Made by a program: the position numbers and the translations under genes. 19,704 bases of DNA from Oscillospiraceae bacterium (GTDB taxonomy: Bacteria > Bacillota > Clostridia > Oscillospirales > Ruminococcaceae), in assembly GCA_020024615.1 (NCBI GenBank), contig JAHHTP010000026.1, positions 1 to 19,704 of the forward strand, given 5' to 3'. Shown here piece by piece: positions 1-6,793 of the stretch (position 1 is its first letter; every line of letters starts with the position of its first letter). Below the pieces are notes generated by a model. That model did not search any database and had not been told where the DNA came from. It saw nothing but the letters and a program-made list of their open reading frames with translations.

Positions 1-823
1 CGTGGCAGCCACAAGTGCAATGCTCGTCATGCTCATGATGATGCTCGTGGTCATGGTCGTGGCAGCCACAAGTGCAGTTCTCGTCATGCTCATGATGATG
101 GTCGTGGCAGCCACAAGTGCAATGCTCGTCATGCTCATGATGATGCTCATGGTCATGGCAGCCACAGGTACAATGCTCGTCATGCTCATGCATTTCAGCA
201 GCCAGCTGGTCCATCTCAGATTGTAAGGAAGAAGTATTCTCCATAGCAGCAAGAATCTGTTTGCCGTCGAGGTCTTCCCATGGAGTCGTGATAACAGTTG
301 CTTTATCATTTAAACCTTTGATGAGCTCCAGAGCGGCGTGTAACTTCTCGTCCTTGATACCAGCAGTACGGGAAAGGATAATAGTAGAAGCATTCTGAAT
401 CTGGTTATTGTAAAACTCACCGAAGTTTTTCATATACATTTTGCATTTGTTAGCATCTGCAACAGTGGTGAAGCTGTTTAGTACAGCACCATGCGTATTC
501 GCTTTCTGAACAGCGGTGATAATATCGGATAGTTTGCCCACACCAGACGGCTCAATCAAGACTCTGTCCGGATGATACTCGTCAATTACCTTCTGCAATG
601 CTTCTGCAAAGTCACCGACCAAGCTACAGCAAATGCAGCCAGAATTCATCTCATTGACCTGAATACCTGCTTCTTTCATAAAACCGCCATCAATACCGAT
701 TTCACCGAACTCATTCTCTATTAAAACCAGCTTTTCACCTACATATGCTTCTTGAATCAGTTTTTTGATTAAAGTAGTTTTGCCTGCTCCAAGAAATCCG
801 GAGAAAATATCAATTTTTGTCAT
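1..823 (-). CDS. COG0523/CobW-family GTPase with His/Cys-rich metal-binding repeats (partial, C-terminus outside window)
   Basis: G3E-type P-loop GTPases of COG0523 act as cytosolic metallochaperones or metal-insertion factors. The start at 823 is set by GGAAAGGTG just upstream. The N-terminus carries a Walker A motif (GFLGAGKTT, residues 9-17), an ENEFGE segment (36-41) and the family's metal-binding CxCC motif (GCICC, 62-66). A sequence resembling IEPSG follows. The position of the guanine-specificity NKxD motif reads SRTAG, a departure from consensus. From residue 212 the protein becomes a low-complexity array of His, Asp, Glu and Cys with four CTCGCH cores, and it is still in that array at the window edge, so 274 residues are visible. 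The CobW C-terminal domain is expected beyond the edge. Zinc is the likeliest metal by family analogy; cobalt, nickel or manganese cannot be excluded. It follows purD by 25 bp and is probably co-transcribed with it. Confidence 0.9.
   Translation of the reverse strand, partial: MTKIDIFSGFLGAGKTTLIKKLIQEAYVGEKLVLIENEFGEIGIDGGFMKEAGIQVNEMNSGCICCSLVGDFAEALQKVIDEYHPDRVLIEPSGVGKLSDIITAVQKANTHGAVLNSFTTVADANKCKMYMKNFGEFYNNQIQNASTIILSRTAGIKDEKLHAALELIKGLNDKATVITTPWEDLDGKQILAAMENTSSLQSEMDQLAAEMHEHDEHCTCGCHDHEHHHEHDEHCTCGCHDHHHEHDENCTCGCHDHDHEHHHEHDEHCTCGCH
2..193 (-). repeat. In-frame tandem His/Cys repeat array inside the CobW-family gene
   Basis: Read on the minus strand, four units with the consensus HEHDEHCTCGCHDH follow each other, separated by 1-5 extra His/Glu/Asp residues, giving periods of about 15 to 19 codons. 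The third unit has Asn in place of one His (DENCTCGCH). The DNA copies are almost identical, which suggests recent expansion by slippage or unequal recombination. The fourth copy runs off the window, so the true copy number is unknown. Confidence 0.9.
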
Positions 824-848
824 AACAATCACCTTTCCATATGCAGGA

Positions 849-2132
849 TTATTCTTTTCCTGCGAGCAATGCACGTCTGCCAATATCCCGACGATAATGT
901 GCATCTGTAAAATGAATGCAGTCTACTGCACGATATGCTTTCTGTAACGCGGTCTGCAAATCAGACGCTTTTGCGGTAACACCCAATACACGGCCGCCTG
1001 CGGTAACGATATTGCCGTCCATCAGCTTGCTGCCTGCATGATAAACATATGTATCCGGCAGAACGTTTGCATCATCAATACCAGTCATCGCATAACCACT
1101 TTTATAAGAAACCGGGTAGCCGCCCGATGCCATAATAACACAAGCTGCTGCACCAGATTCAAATTCTACTTTTATGTCTGCCAGTTTGCCTTCTGCAACT
1201 GCCATAAAAATGTCAGCCAGATCGGATTTAAGAAGTGGCAGTACAACCTGCGTTTCTGGATCACCAAAACGACAATTATATTCGATAACCTTCGGACCTT
1301 TTGGCGTCAGCATTAAACCAAAATACAGGCATCCTTTGAAGGTACGACCCTCTGCATTCATCGCGTGAATGGTTGGCAGGAAGATGTTCTCCATGCACTC
1401 CGCTGCAATTTCTTCGGTGTAATACGGGTTTGGCGCAACGGTACCCATACCGCCAGTATTCAAGCCCATATCATCATCCAGGGCTCGTTTATGATCCATC
1501 GAAGAAATCATTGGAATAACGACATTTCCATCCGTAAAGGACAAAACGGAAACCTCCGGACCTGTTAAAAATTCCTCAACAACAATCTGGCTGCCGCTTG
1601 CGCCGAATTTCTGGTCAACCATAATCTCCTCAACGCCTGCTTTTGCTTCTTCAAATGTATTGCAAATCAAAACACCTTTGCCCAGTGCCAAACCATCTGC
1701 TTTAATAACAACCGGGAATTCTCCTCTTGCAGTGATATATTCGATAGCTTTATTCGGGTCATCGAAAATTTCATACTCTGCGGTTGGGATGTTATATTTT
1801 TTCATCAGGTCTTTAGAGAATGCCTTGCTGCCTTCAATGACAGCCGCTGCTTTATTTGGACCGAAGCATGGTATGCCTTTTTCATTCATCGCATCGACCA
1901 TGCCCAAAACCAGCGGATCATCTGGTGCAACCACACAGAAATCAATCTGTTGATTTACTGCAAATTCTACCATGGACGGAATATCGGTTGCTTTGATATT
2001 CACGCACTCAGCAAGAGCTGCAATACCGCCATTGCCCGGTGCAGCATAGATTTTATCCACTTTGCTGCTTTCAGATAATTTTTTGATGATGGCGTGCTCA
2101 CGTCCGCCGCCTCCGACTACCAGAAATTTCAT
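849..2132 (-). CDS. purD: Phosphoribosylamine--glycine ligase (GAR synthetase)
   Basis: PurD joins phosphoribosylamine and glycine using ATP, the second step of de novo purine synthesis in the cytosol. The 427-residue protein has the usual length. It shows the N-terminal GREHA motif (10-14), the ATP-grasp segment VVIKADGLALGKGV (141-154), NTGGMG (225-230) and the signature RFGDPETQ (288-295). An upstream in-frame ATG at 2192 exists, but the start at 2132 begins directly with the conserved MKFLVVGGGGREHA and has a well-placed AGAGGG site, so the longer form is rejected. It is the first gene of a two-gene unit with the CobW-like GTPase. Other pur genes are not adjacent in this window, which is unusual for Firmicutes, where purD normally closes a long pur operon. 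Confidence 0.97.
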   Translation of the reverse strand: MKFLVVGGGGREHAIIKKLSESSKVDKIYAAPGNGGIAALAECVNIKATDIPSMVEFAVNQQIDFCVVAPDDPLVLGMVDAMNEKGIPCFGPNKAAAVIEGSKAFSKDLMKKYNIPTAEYEIFDDPNKAIEYITARGEFPVVIKADGLALGKGVLICNTFEEAKAGVEEIMVDQKFGASGSQIVVEEFLTGPEVSVLSFTDGNVVIPMISSMDHKRALDDDMGLNTGGMGTVAPNPYYTEEIAAECMENIFLPTIHAMNAEGRTFKGCLYFGLMLTPKGPKVIEYNCRFGDPETQVVLPLLKSDLADIFMAVAEGKLADIKVEFESGAAACVIMASGGYPVSYKSGYAMTGIDDANVLPDTYVYHAGSKLMDGNIVTAGGRVLGVTAKASDLQTALQKAYRAVDCIHFTDAHYRRDIGRRALLAGKE

Positions 2133-2207
2133 AGCGTTCCCTCTTTCATAATCTACCAAATCGGCACAAATATACCATTGGCAGAGATTCATTCGATGTA
2201 CAGCATT

Positions 2208-2236
2208 ATTTTACTCTATTTTAAAAGAAAAGTCAA
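2208..2236 (-). promoter_or_regulatory. Sigma-A-type promoter of purD-cobW
   Basis: On the minus strand, TTGACT (2236-2231) and TAAAAT (2213-2208) are separated by 17 bp. The expected transcript has a leader of about 70 nt before the purD ATG. That leader can fold a short hairpin (2152-2159 with 2178-2185) with one G-U pair. I see no recognisable purine riboswitch core. Confidence 0.8.
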
Positions 2237-2286
2237 TATATCAAACATTTCACAAATATGTACAGATTTTCACAACTCCCATTATG

Positions 2287-2315
2287 TTGACAAAATTTTG
2301 AAATCATGCTAAAAT
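2287..2315 (+). promoter_or_regulatory. Sigma-A-type extended -10 promoter of the mscS gene
   Basis: A consensus TTGACA (2287-2292) and TAAAAT (2310-2315) are spaced 17 bp apart, and TGC directly before the -10 makes it an extended -10 element. It is divergent from the purD promoter; the two -35 boxes are about 50 bp apart. The leader to the mscS start is about 50 nt. Confidence 0.85.
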
Positions 2316-2373
2316 CAAATATAGATTAATCGAGTTTTTTTGATTTAAAAATACGATACATGGAGTGTTTATA

Positions 2374-3189
2374 ATGGAAAAATTTTTAGATTTTTTTACA
2401 TGGGAAAAGCTGGTCTCCATTGCGCTTTTTTTCCTAAAACCTCTCATCATTCTGGTAGTATGCCGGATTCTAATCGCCCTGCTGTCCAAAGCAGCAGATA
2501 AAGTTTTAAACAAGACAAAACTGGATGACGGTATCAAAGGATTTGCAAAATCCGCCATGAAAATCCTGCTCTGGATTCTGGCTATCATCTTTGCAGCAGA
2601 TGCACTCAAAATTCAAACCAGTTCGCTGGTCGCATTATTAAGTGTGGTATCTTTAGCATTATCCTTATCGGTTCAGAATATTTTAACCAATATCTTTTCT
2701 GGTATTACCGTTTTGATGTCCAAACCATTTGTGGTAGGCGATGTTGTGGAAATTGGCGGTTATAGCGGCACGGTCAAAGCCATTACGCTGCTGCGTACCA
2801 CCATCAACACCTTTGACAATAAGGTGGAACTGATCCCAAACGGTGATATCGCCGCACAGAAAATCATCAACTATTCCAAAGAACCACTGCGCCGTGTTGA
2901 TCTGAAATTCACCGTTTCCTATGATGCCCAAACAGCAGATGTTAAAAACGCCATCATGAGCGTTATCACCGCAGACGAGCGTATCAAAACGGATGAAGAA
3001 CACCTGCCATTTGTCCGATTAAGCGACTTCAAATCCAATGATATCGAATATACCGTTAGAGTATGGGTTGATAACGCAAACTACTGGGACGTTTATTTTG
3101 ATATGCTGGAAAATGTTCGGGAAACATTCAATCAAAACGGCATCGAATTCAGCTATCCACATACCATCGTCCATATGGCAAAAGACTAA
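2374..3189 (+). CDS. mscS: MscS-family small-conductance mechanosensitive channel
   Basis: This is an inner-membrane channel that opens under membrane tension and releases solutes during hypo-osmotic shock. The 271-residue protein has the compact three-helix MscS layout: hydrophobic helices at about 14-38 and 60-80, and the pore-lining TM3 at about 82-115 (SSLVALLSVVSLALSLSVQN and onward). The beta domain follows (GDVVEIGGYSGTVKAITLLRT, PNGDI), then the C-terminal alpha/beta domain. A GTG at 2365 could add three residues, but GGAG at 2362-2365 overlaps that GTG and is ideally spaced for the ATG at 2374, so the ATG is chosen. It is a single-gene unit, convergent with uvrC, with about 48 bp between stop codons and no convincing terminator there. 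Confidence 0.95.
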   Translation: MEKFLDFFTWEKLVSIALFFLKPLIILVVCRILIALLSKAADKVLNKTKLDDGIKGFAKSAMKILLWILAIIFAADALKIQTSSLVALLSVVSLALSLSVQNILTNIFSGITVLMSKPFVVGDVVEIGGYSGTVKAITLLRTTINTFDNKVELIPNGDIAAQKIINYSKEPLRRVDLKFTVSYDAQTADVKNAIMSVITADERIKTDEEHLPFVRLSDFKSNDIEYTVRVWVDNANYWDVYFDMLENVRETFNQNGIEFSYPHTIVHMAKD

Positions 3190-3237
3190 ACAAAACTGTG
3201 TTTTGCAATCACACAGGTCACGGCTTTGTGATTCGAT

Positions 3238-5082
3238 TCAAAACGCATTTTCAATAAATTGACGCAATTCTTCACCTTTCTGCTCATTCACCTTTGCAAC
3301 GGCTGCCAATTCACTGGCAGTCGCTTTTTTTAATGCCGCAATGGTGCCAAATTTCAGTAGAAGTGCTTCGGCTTTCTTTTTGCCAATTCCAGGAACCTCG
3401 GTTAGTTTAAGTGAAAATGTCTGTTGCTTGCGTTTCTGACGCTGATAGGTAATGGCATAGCGATGCACTTCCTCCTGCAATTTTCCCATCAGGGTAAAAG
3501 CCGACTGATATCCGGCAACACTGACCTCTTTTCCGTCCGCTGCAATCGCACGCGTTCGGTGACGGTTATCCTTGACCATACCGTAAACCGGAATATCCAG
3601 CCCAAATGCTTTCACAACCGGCAATACTGCCGCTACATGCCCTTTGCCGCCATCCAATAAAATCAGATCCGGCAGCCTGCCAAAACCTACACCACTTTCT
3701 TTTTCCTGTAAATACCGCTGCAATCGACGGGTCAGCACTTCACGCATGGATGCATAGTCATCCTGTGTCACAACGTCTTTGAGTGAAAATTTGCGGTATG
3801 CACTTTTTAATGGCCGCCCATTTTCAAATACCACCATACCCGCAACAATTCCAGTATCCCCAAGATTGGAAATATCATAGGACTCGATGTATTCCGGCGT
3901 TTTGGAAAGTCCTAGAAGCTTTTGCAGTTCTTCAAGACCTGCAACCTCATGTGCCGTTCTGCCGACTGCTTTGGACAACCGCTCAAGTGCATTTCCTCTT
4001 GCAATTCCGACCGCACGATTTTGATCAGAAGTATGTGCCACCGTCAGAAACACCCGACTGCCTCTGCGTTGGGTCAAAAGCTGCAAAACAACCTCTCTAT
4101 CCTCAAAATCTGCATCCAGTAGAATGCTGTTTGGAATATCCTCGGCAGAATTATAATACCGTGTCAAAAATTCGCTGCGTACCTGATCAAGATCAAACGC
4201 ATCGTAAAATAGGTAATCCTGCTTGTCCACCAACCGTGCTTCCCGAAATTTGACAACTGTCACGCAAGCCGCATCCTTATTGGATACTGCCGCAATCACA
4301 TCCTGTTCCTTAACATCGGTCATTATGACACGCTGCCCCGTTCCTATTTTTTCAATCGCCGCAATTCGATCACGCAGAGCAGCCGCCTTTTCAAATTCGA
4401 GGTTCTCTGCAGCATCCTCCATCTGCTTTTGCAAACCAGCAATCAATTCTTTACTGCCTCTTTTTAAGTATCCTATCGCATTTTTAATTTCCTGTTGGTA
4501 CACTGCTTTTGAAATCTTTCCAGTACATATGCCGTTACATAAATGTAGATGATAGTTTAAGCAGGGACGCTCCTTGTTGAAGTCTTGTGGAAATTTCTTA
4601 TTGCAGGTGGGTAGTTTGAAAATCTTATTGACCTCCTCTACTGCCTGCGTTACGGTATAGGAACTGGTGTATGGCCCCAGATAATCTGCATCATCGTCCA
4701 GCTTCTGCTTTGCCGCTGAAATGCGCGGATAATCTTCACGGGTCACCTTGACATAATGATAGCCCTTGTCGTCCTTTAGCAAAATGTTGTACTTCGGCGA
4801 ATGCAGCTTAATTAGACTGCATTCCAGCACCAGTGCTTCAAACTCGCTTCCGACCACGATGTAATCGAAATTCTCGACCTGTGACACCATTTTAGACACC
4901 TTGGGCGTATGAGAAGAGAGATTGATAAAATAGCTCGAAACACGATTTTTCAACACCTTTGCCTTGCCGACATAAATGATCTCATTATCCTTGTTCTTCA
5001 TTAGATAGACACCTGGATCAAGTGGCAAAGTGTGTGTCTTTTCTCTTAACCGCAAAATGGTTGGTGTTTCGGTCGCCTGCAT
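3238..5082 (-). CDS. uvrC: UvrABC excinuclease subunit C
   Basis: UvrC makes both incisions around a lesion in nucleotide-excision repair after UvrB loading. The 614-residue length is standard. Domains in order are an N-terminal GIY-YIG nuclease (DPGVYLMKNKDNEIIYVGKAK, about 22-42, with R47), a Cys-containing linker, a UVR motif (about 205-240), the RNase H-like endonuclease half (for example SYDISNLGDTGIVAGMVVF and ILLDGGKGH), and a C-terminal helix-hairpin-helix pair (VPGIGKKKAEALLLKFGT). The start at 5082 has AGGAG upstream. It is the last gene of the minus-strand operon, 19 bp after the TrmK-Nif3 fusion, and appears intact. Confidence 0.97.
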   Translation of the reverse strand: MQATETPTILRLREKTHTLPLDPGVYLMKNKDNEIIYVGKAKVLKNRVSSYFINLSSHTPKVSKMVSQVENFDYIVVGSEFEALVLECSLIKLHSPKYNILLKDDKGYHYVKVTREDYPRISAAKQKLDDDADYLGPYTSSYTVTQAVEEVNKIFKLPTCNKKFPQDFNKERPCLNYHLHLCNGICTGKISKAVYQQEIKNAIGYLKRGSKELIAGLQKQMEDAAENLEFEKAAALRDRIAAIEKIGTGQRVIMTDVKEQDVIAAVSNKDAACVTVVKFREARLVDKQDYLFYDAFDLDQVRSEFLTRYYNSAEDIPNSILLDADFEDREVVLQLLTQRRGSRVFLTVAHTSDQNRAVGIARGNALERLSKAVGRTAHEVAGLEELQKLLGLSKTPEYIESYDISNLGDTGIVAGMVVFENGRPLKSAYRKFSLKDVVTQDDYASMREVLTRRLQRYLQEKESGVGFGRLPDLILLDGGKGHVAAVLPVVKAFGLDIPVYGMVKDNRHRTRAIAADGKEVSVAGYQSAFTLMGKLQEEVHRYAITYQRQKRKQQTFSLKLTEVPGIGKKKAEALLLKFGTIAALKKATASELAAVAKVNEQKGEELRQFIENAF

Positions 5083-5101
5083 ATTCTCTCTCCTCTCGCA
5101 A

Positions 5102-6538
5102 TCATAAACTTTTCATTTCAGGAAGTTCAAATACTTGCACCGGAACCGATGCAAATTTTTTCAAAATTTTCTCTTTTATTTTCGGCAGCACTACACGCTC
5201 AGTTTCATAATGTCCTGCCGCTACAAGGGTAATTGGTGTATCTACAAAATAATTATGCTTTATTTCACCAGTTAAATAAGCATCCGCCATCAACTGCACC
5301 GCATCCATGCAGAAATCCGAACCAGCACCGCTGCAAAGCGCAACACGCTCCACCATCTTGCCTTTATCGGTATAGCACACTACTGTATGCAATTTTTGTT
5401 TGACGTATGTCGCAAATTCATCTGCTGTCATGATTTTCGGCAGATTTCCCACACGCAAAAACGGTTCAGATGCAACAGCCGTTACATCTTCCAGTTCCAG
5501 ACAGGATGCCAAACAATCGTTCACACCACCGGCTGCCATATCCAGATTGGTATGTGCGCAAATGATCGAAATATTATTTTTAATCAGCTTTGCTGTTAGA
5601 GAAGTATCGGTCACCTGTTTCAGTGGACGAAAAATCATCGGATGATGGGTAATAATCAGATTCGCCCTTGTTTCAATCGCATAATCAATTACATCCTGTG
5701 TGCAGTCCAATGCCACAACAATGCCCTTTACTGGTGCTCCCATGCTGCCAGTCTGCAAACCGGAATTATCCCATTCACACTGACTTTCAAACGGTGCCCA
5801 TTCCTCAATCAATGCATAAATGTCCCCTACTGTCACCGGGACATACTCTGGACAAAGACACAGCACACTATCCGCCAATGCAGACAAACGCTCAGCTTCT
5901 TCCTTCTGGTTTTCAGATTTTGCAATGCCCATTGCCGCTTTTTTTAATCTGCCAGACACAATCCGAAGATAGTCTGATGCCTGTTCACAGCCCGATTGCG
6001 GAATTTTTCCAGCCTGTGCAAACAACTCGTCAATCACCTGTATTTTACCAGTATAATGTACCTGCATAACAGTGTACAGATGGTTTTTATCCACTACCGG
6101 AATCTCTTTGTCAATCGCAAATCCGGCGGCATACAAATTTCTGCGCAGAAGCGGAATATTAGTCATCGGCTGTAAAATCAGGCTTTTTTCTGCATTTTTC
6201 AACCACTCTGCACGGGAAATCAGGGTATCAATCAATTCTCCACCCATACCGCAAATTGAAACATCCGTAATTTTTTCTGTCTCAGCGTCTTCTAGTGCAT
6301 CCAGCCCATCTGACAGACGGGTACAGATCACATCCGAAAGCTGATATTCTGCAATTGTATGATTCGCATTTTCCAACGGACCAGTATTGACATCCATTGC
6401 CATGCCACCCTTAATTTTTCCAGACAAAGCCAATGCACACGGCAGATAGGCATGATCGGTGCCAACATCGCACAGATAGCCGTCCTCTCTTACCAGACTG
6501 GCAGCTGCTTTTAGTCTTGCATCCAGTATGATACTCAT
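5102..6538 (-). CDS. Fused TrmK-type tRNA (adenine-N1)-methyltransferase and Nif3-like dinuclear-metal protein
   Basis: The 478-residue protein joins two families that are usually encoded by neighbouring genes (trmK/yqfN and yqfO in Bacillus). Residues 1 to about 228 match TrmK, which uses S-adenosylmethionine to make m1A22 in tRNA: LCDVGTDHAYLP (22-33) is the SAM loop and SICGMGGELI (94-103) the second signature. Its C-terminal helical part covers about 165-228. Residues about 234-478 are Nif3-like: VGDIYALIEEWAPF, EWDNSGLQTG (255-264), metal ligands in THHP (H298, H299), HTNLD (D333) and GHYETE (H443, E447). The PII-like insertion found in longer YqfO proteins appears absent. The frame is continuous and there is no internal Shine-Dalgarno and start I can defend at the junction, so a single polypeptide is expected. 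AAGGAGG precedes the ATG and overlaps the stop of the upstream small gene. Confidence 0.9.
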   Translation of the reverse strand: MSIILDARLKAAASLVREDGYLCDVGTDHAYLPCALALSGKIKGGMAMDVNTGPLENANHTIAEYQLSDVICTRLSDGLDALEDAETEKITDVSICGMGGELIDTLISRAEWLKNAEKSLILQPMTNIPLLRRNLYAAGFAIDKEIPVVDKNHLYTVMQVHYTGKIQVIDELFAQAGKIPQSGCEQASDYLRIVSGRLKKAAMGIAKSENQKEEAERLSALADSVLCLCPEYVPVTVGDIYALIEEWAPFESQCEWDNSGLQTGSMGAPVKGIVVALDCTQDVIDYAIETRANLIITHHPMIFRPLKQVTDTSLTAKLIKNNISIICAHTNLDMAAGGVNDCLASCLELEDVTAVASEPFLRVGNLPKIMTADEFATYVKQKLHTVVCYTDKGKMVERVALCSGAGSDFCMDAVQLMADAYLTGEIKHNYFVDTPITLVAAGHYETERVVLPKIKEKILKKFASVPVQVFELPEMKSL

Positions 6539-6547
6539 AGTGCCTCC

Positions 6548-6793
6548 TTAGAAAACAAAAATTTTACAGGCCAGCACCACGCCGATGCCACACAGATAAA
6601 ACAACTCGTTAACACGCTCGGTTTCATCTAGTACCTTTCGATTCACAAATAAATAAAGTCCCTCGATTCCTGCCATCACAAAACAGCCGGTATAAAATCC
6701 AATATCAAATACATTGGTCTGTCCCATCAACCGCAGACATAAAACCACTGCCAGCACAACAGCAAGCAGTACATTTTTCAAGCCTTTAGTCAT
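6548..6793 (-). CDS. Small three-helix membrane protein of unknown function
   Basis: This gene encodes 81 residues with hydrophobic stretches at about 5-25, 29-50 and 63-81, predicting three membrane helices and a very short polar loop (NRKVLDETERVNE, about 51-63). No family is recognised. The gene is credible because its ATG overlaps the end of the GH38-like gene by 8 bp (ATGACTAA), GGAGG sits 7 bp upstream inside that gene, and its stop abuts the Shine-Dalgarno of the TrmK-Nif3 gene. It is therefore translationally coupled inside the operon. It has no obvious catalytic or metal-binding residues, and its function cannot be inferred from the sequence. Confidence 0.75.
   Translation of the reverse strand: MTKGLKNVLLAVVLAVVLCLRLMGQTNVFDIGFYTGCFVMAGIEGLYLFVNRKVLDETERVNELFYLCGIGVVLACKIFVF

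Noticed and set aside
2..193. Repeats at the left edge as a CRISPR array
   Set aside because: The units are in-frame coding repeats of 45-57 bp without unique spacers and encode His/Cys motifs.
2..226. Plus-strand open frame rich in Met, Leu and Val, looking like a small membrane protein
   Set aside because: It is the complement of the His/Cys repeat codons of the CobW-family gene on the minus strand and has no ribosome site.
2133..2207. Purine riboswitch in the purD leader
   Set aside because: The leader is only about 70 nt and I see neither the conserved three-way junction core nor a terminator stem.
3191..3233. Two small inverted repeats between mscS and uvrC (3191-3205; 3207-3213 with 3227-3233) as a shared terminator
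   Set aside because: The stems are only 6-7 AT-rich pairs and no T tract follows on either strand, so a terminator call is not supported.
3783..4253. 156-codon plus-strand frame antisense to uvrC
   Set aside because: It lies wholly within the conserved uvrC coding region, lacks a ribosome site and resembles no protein family.
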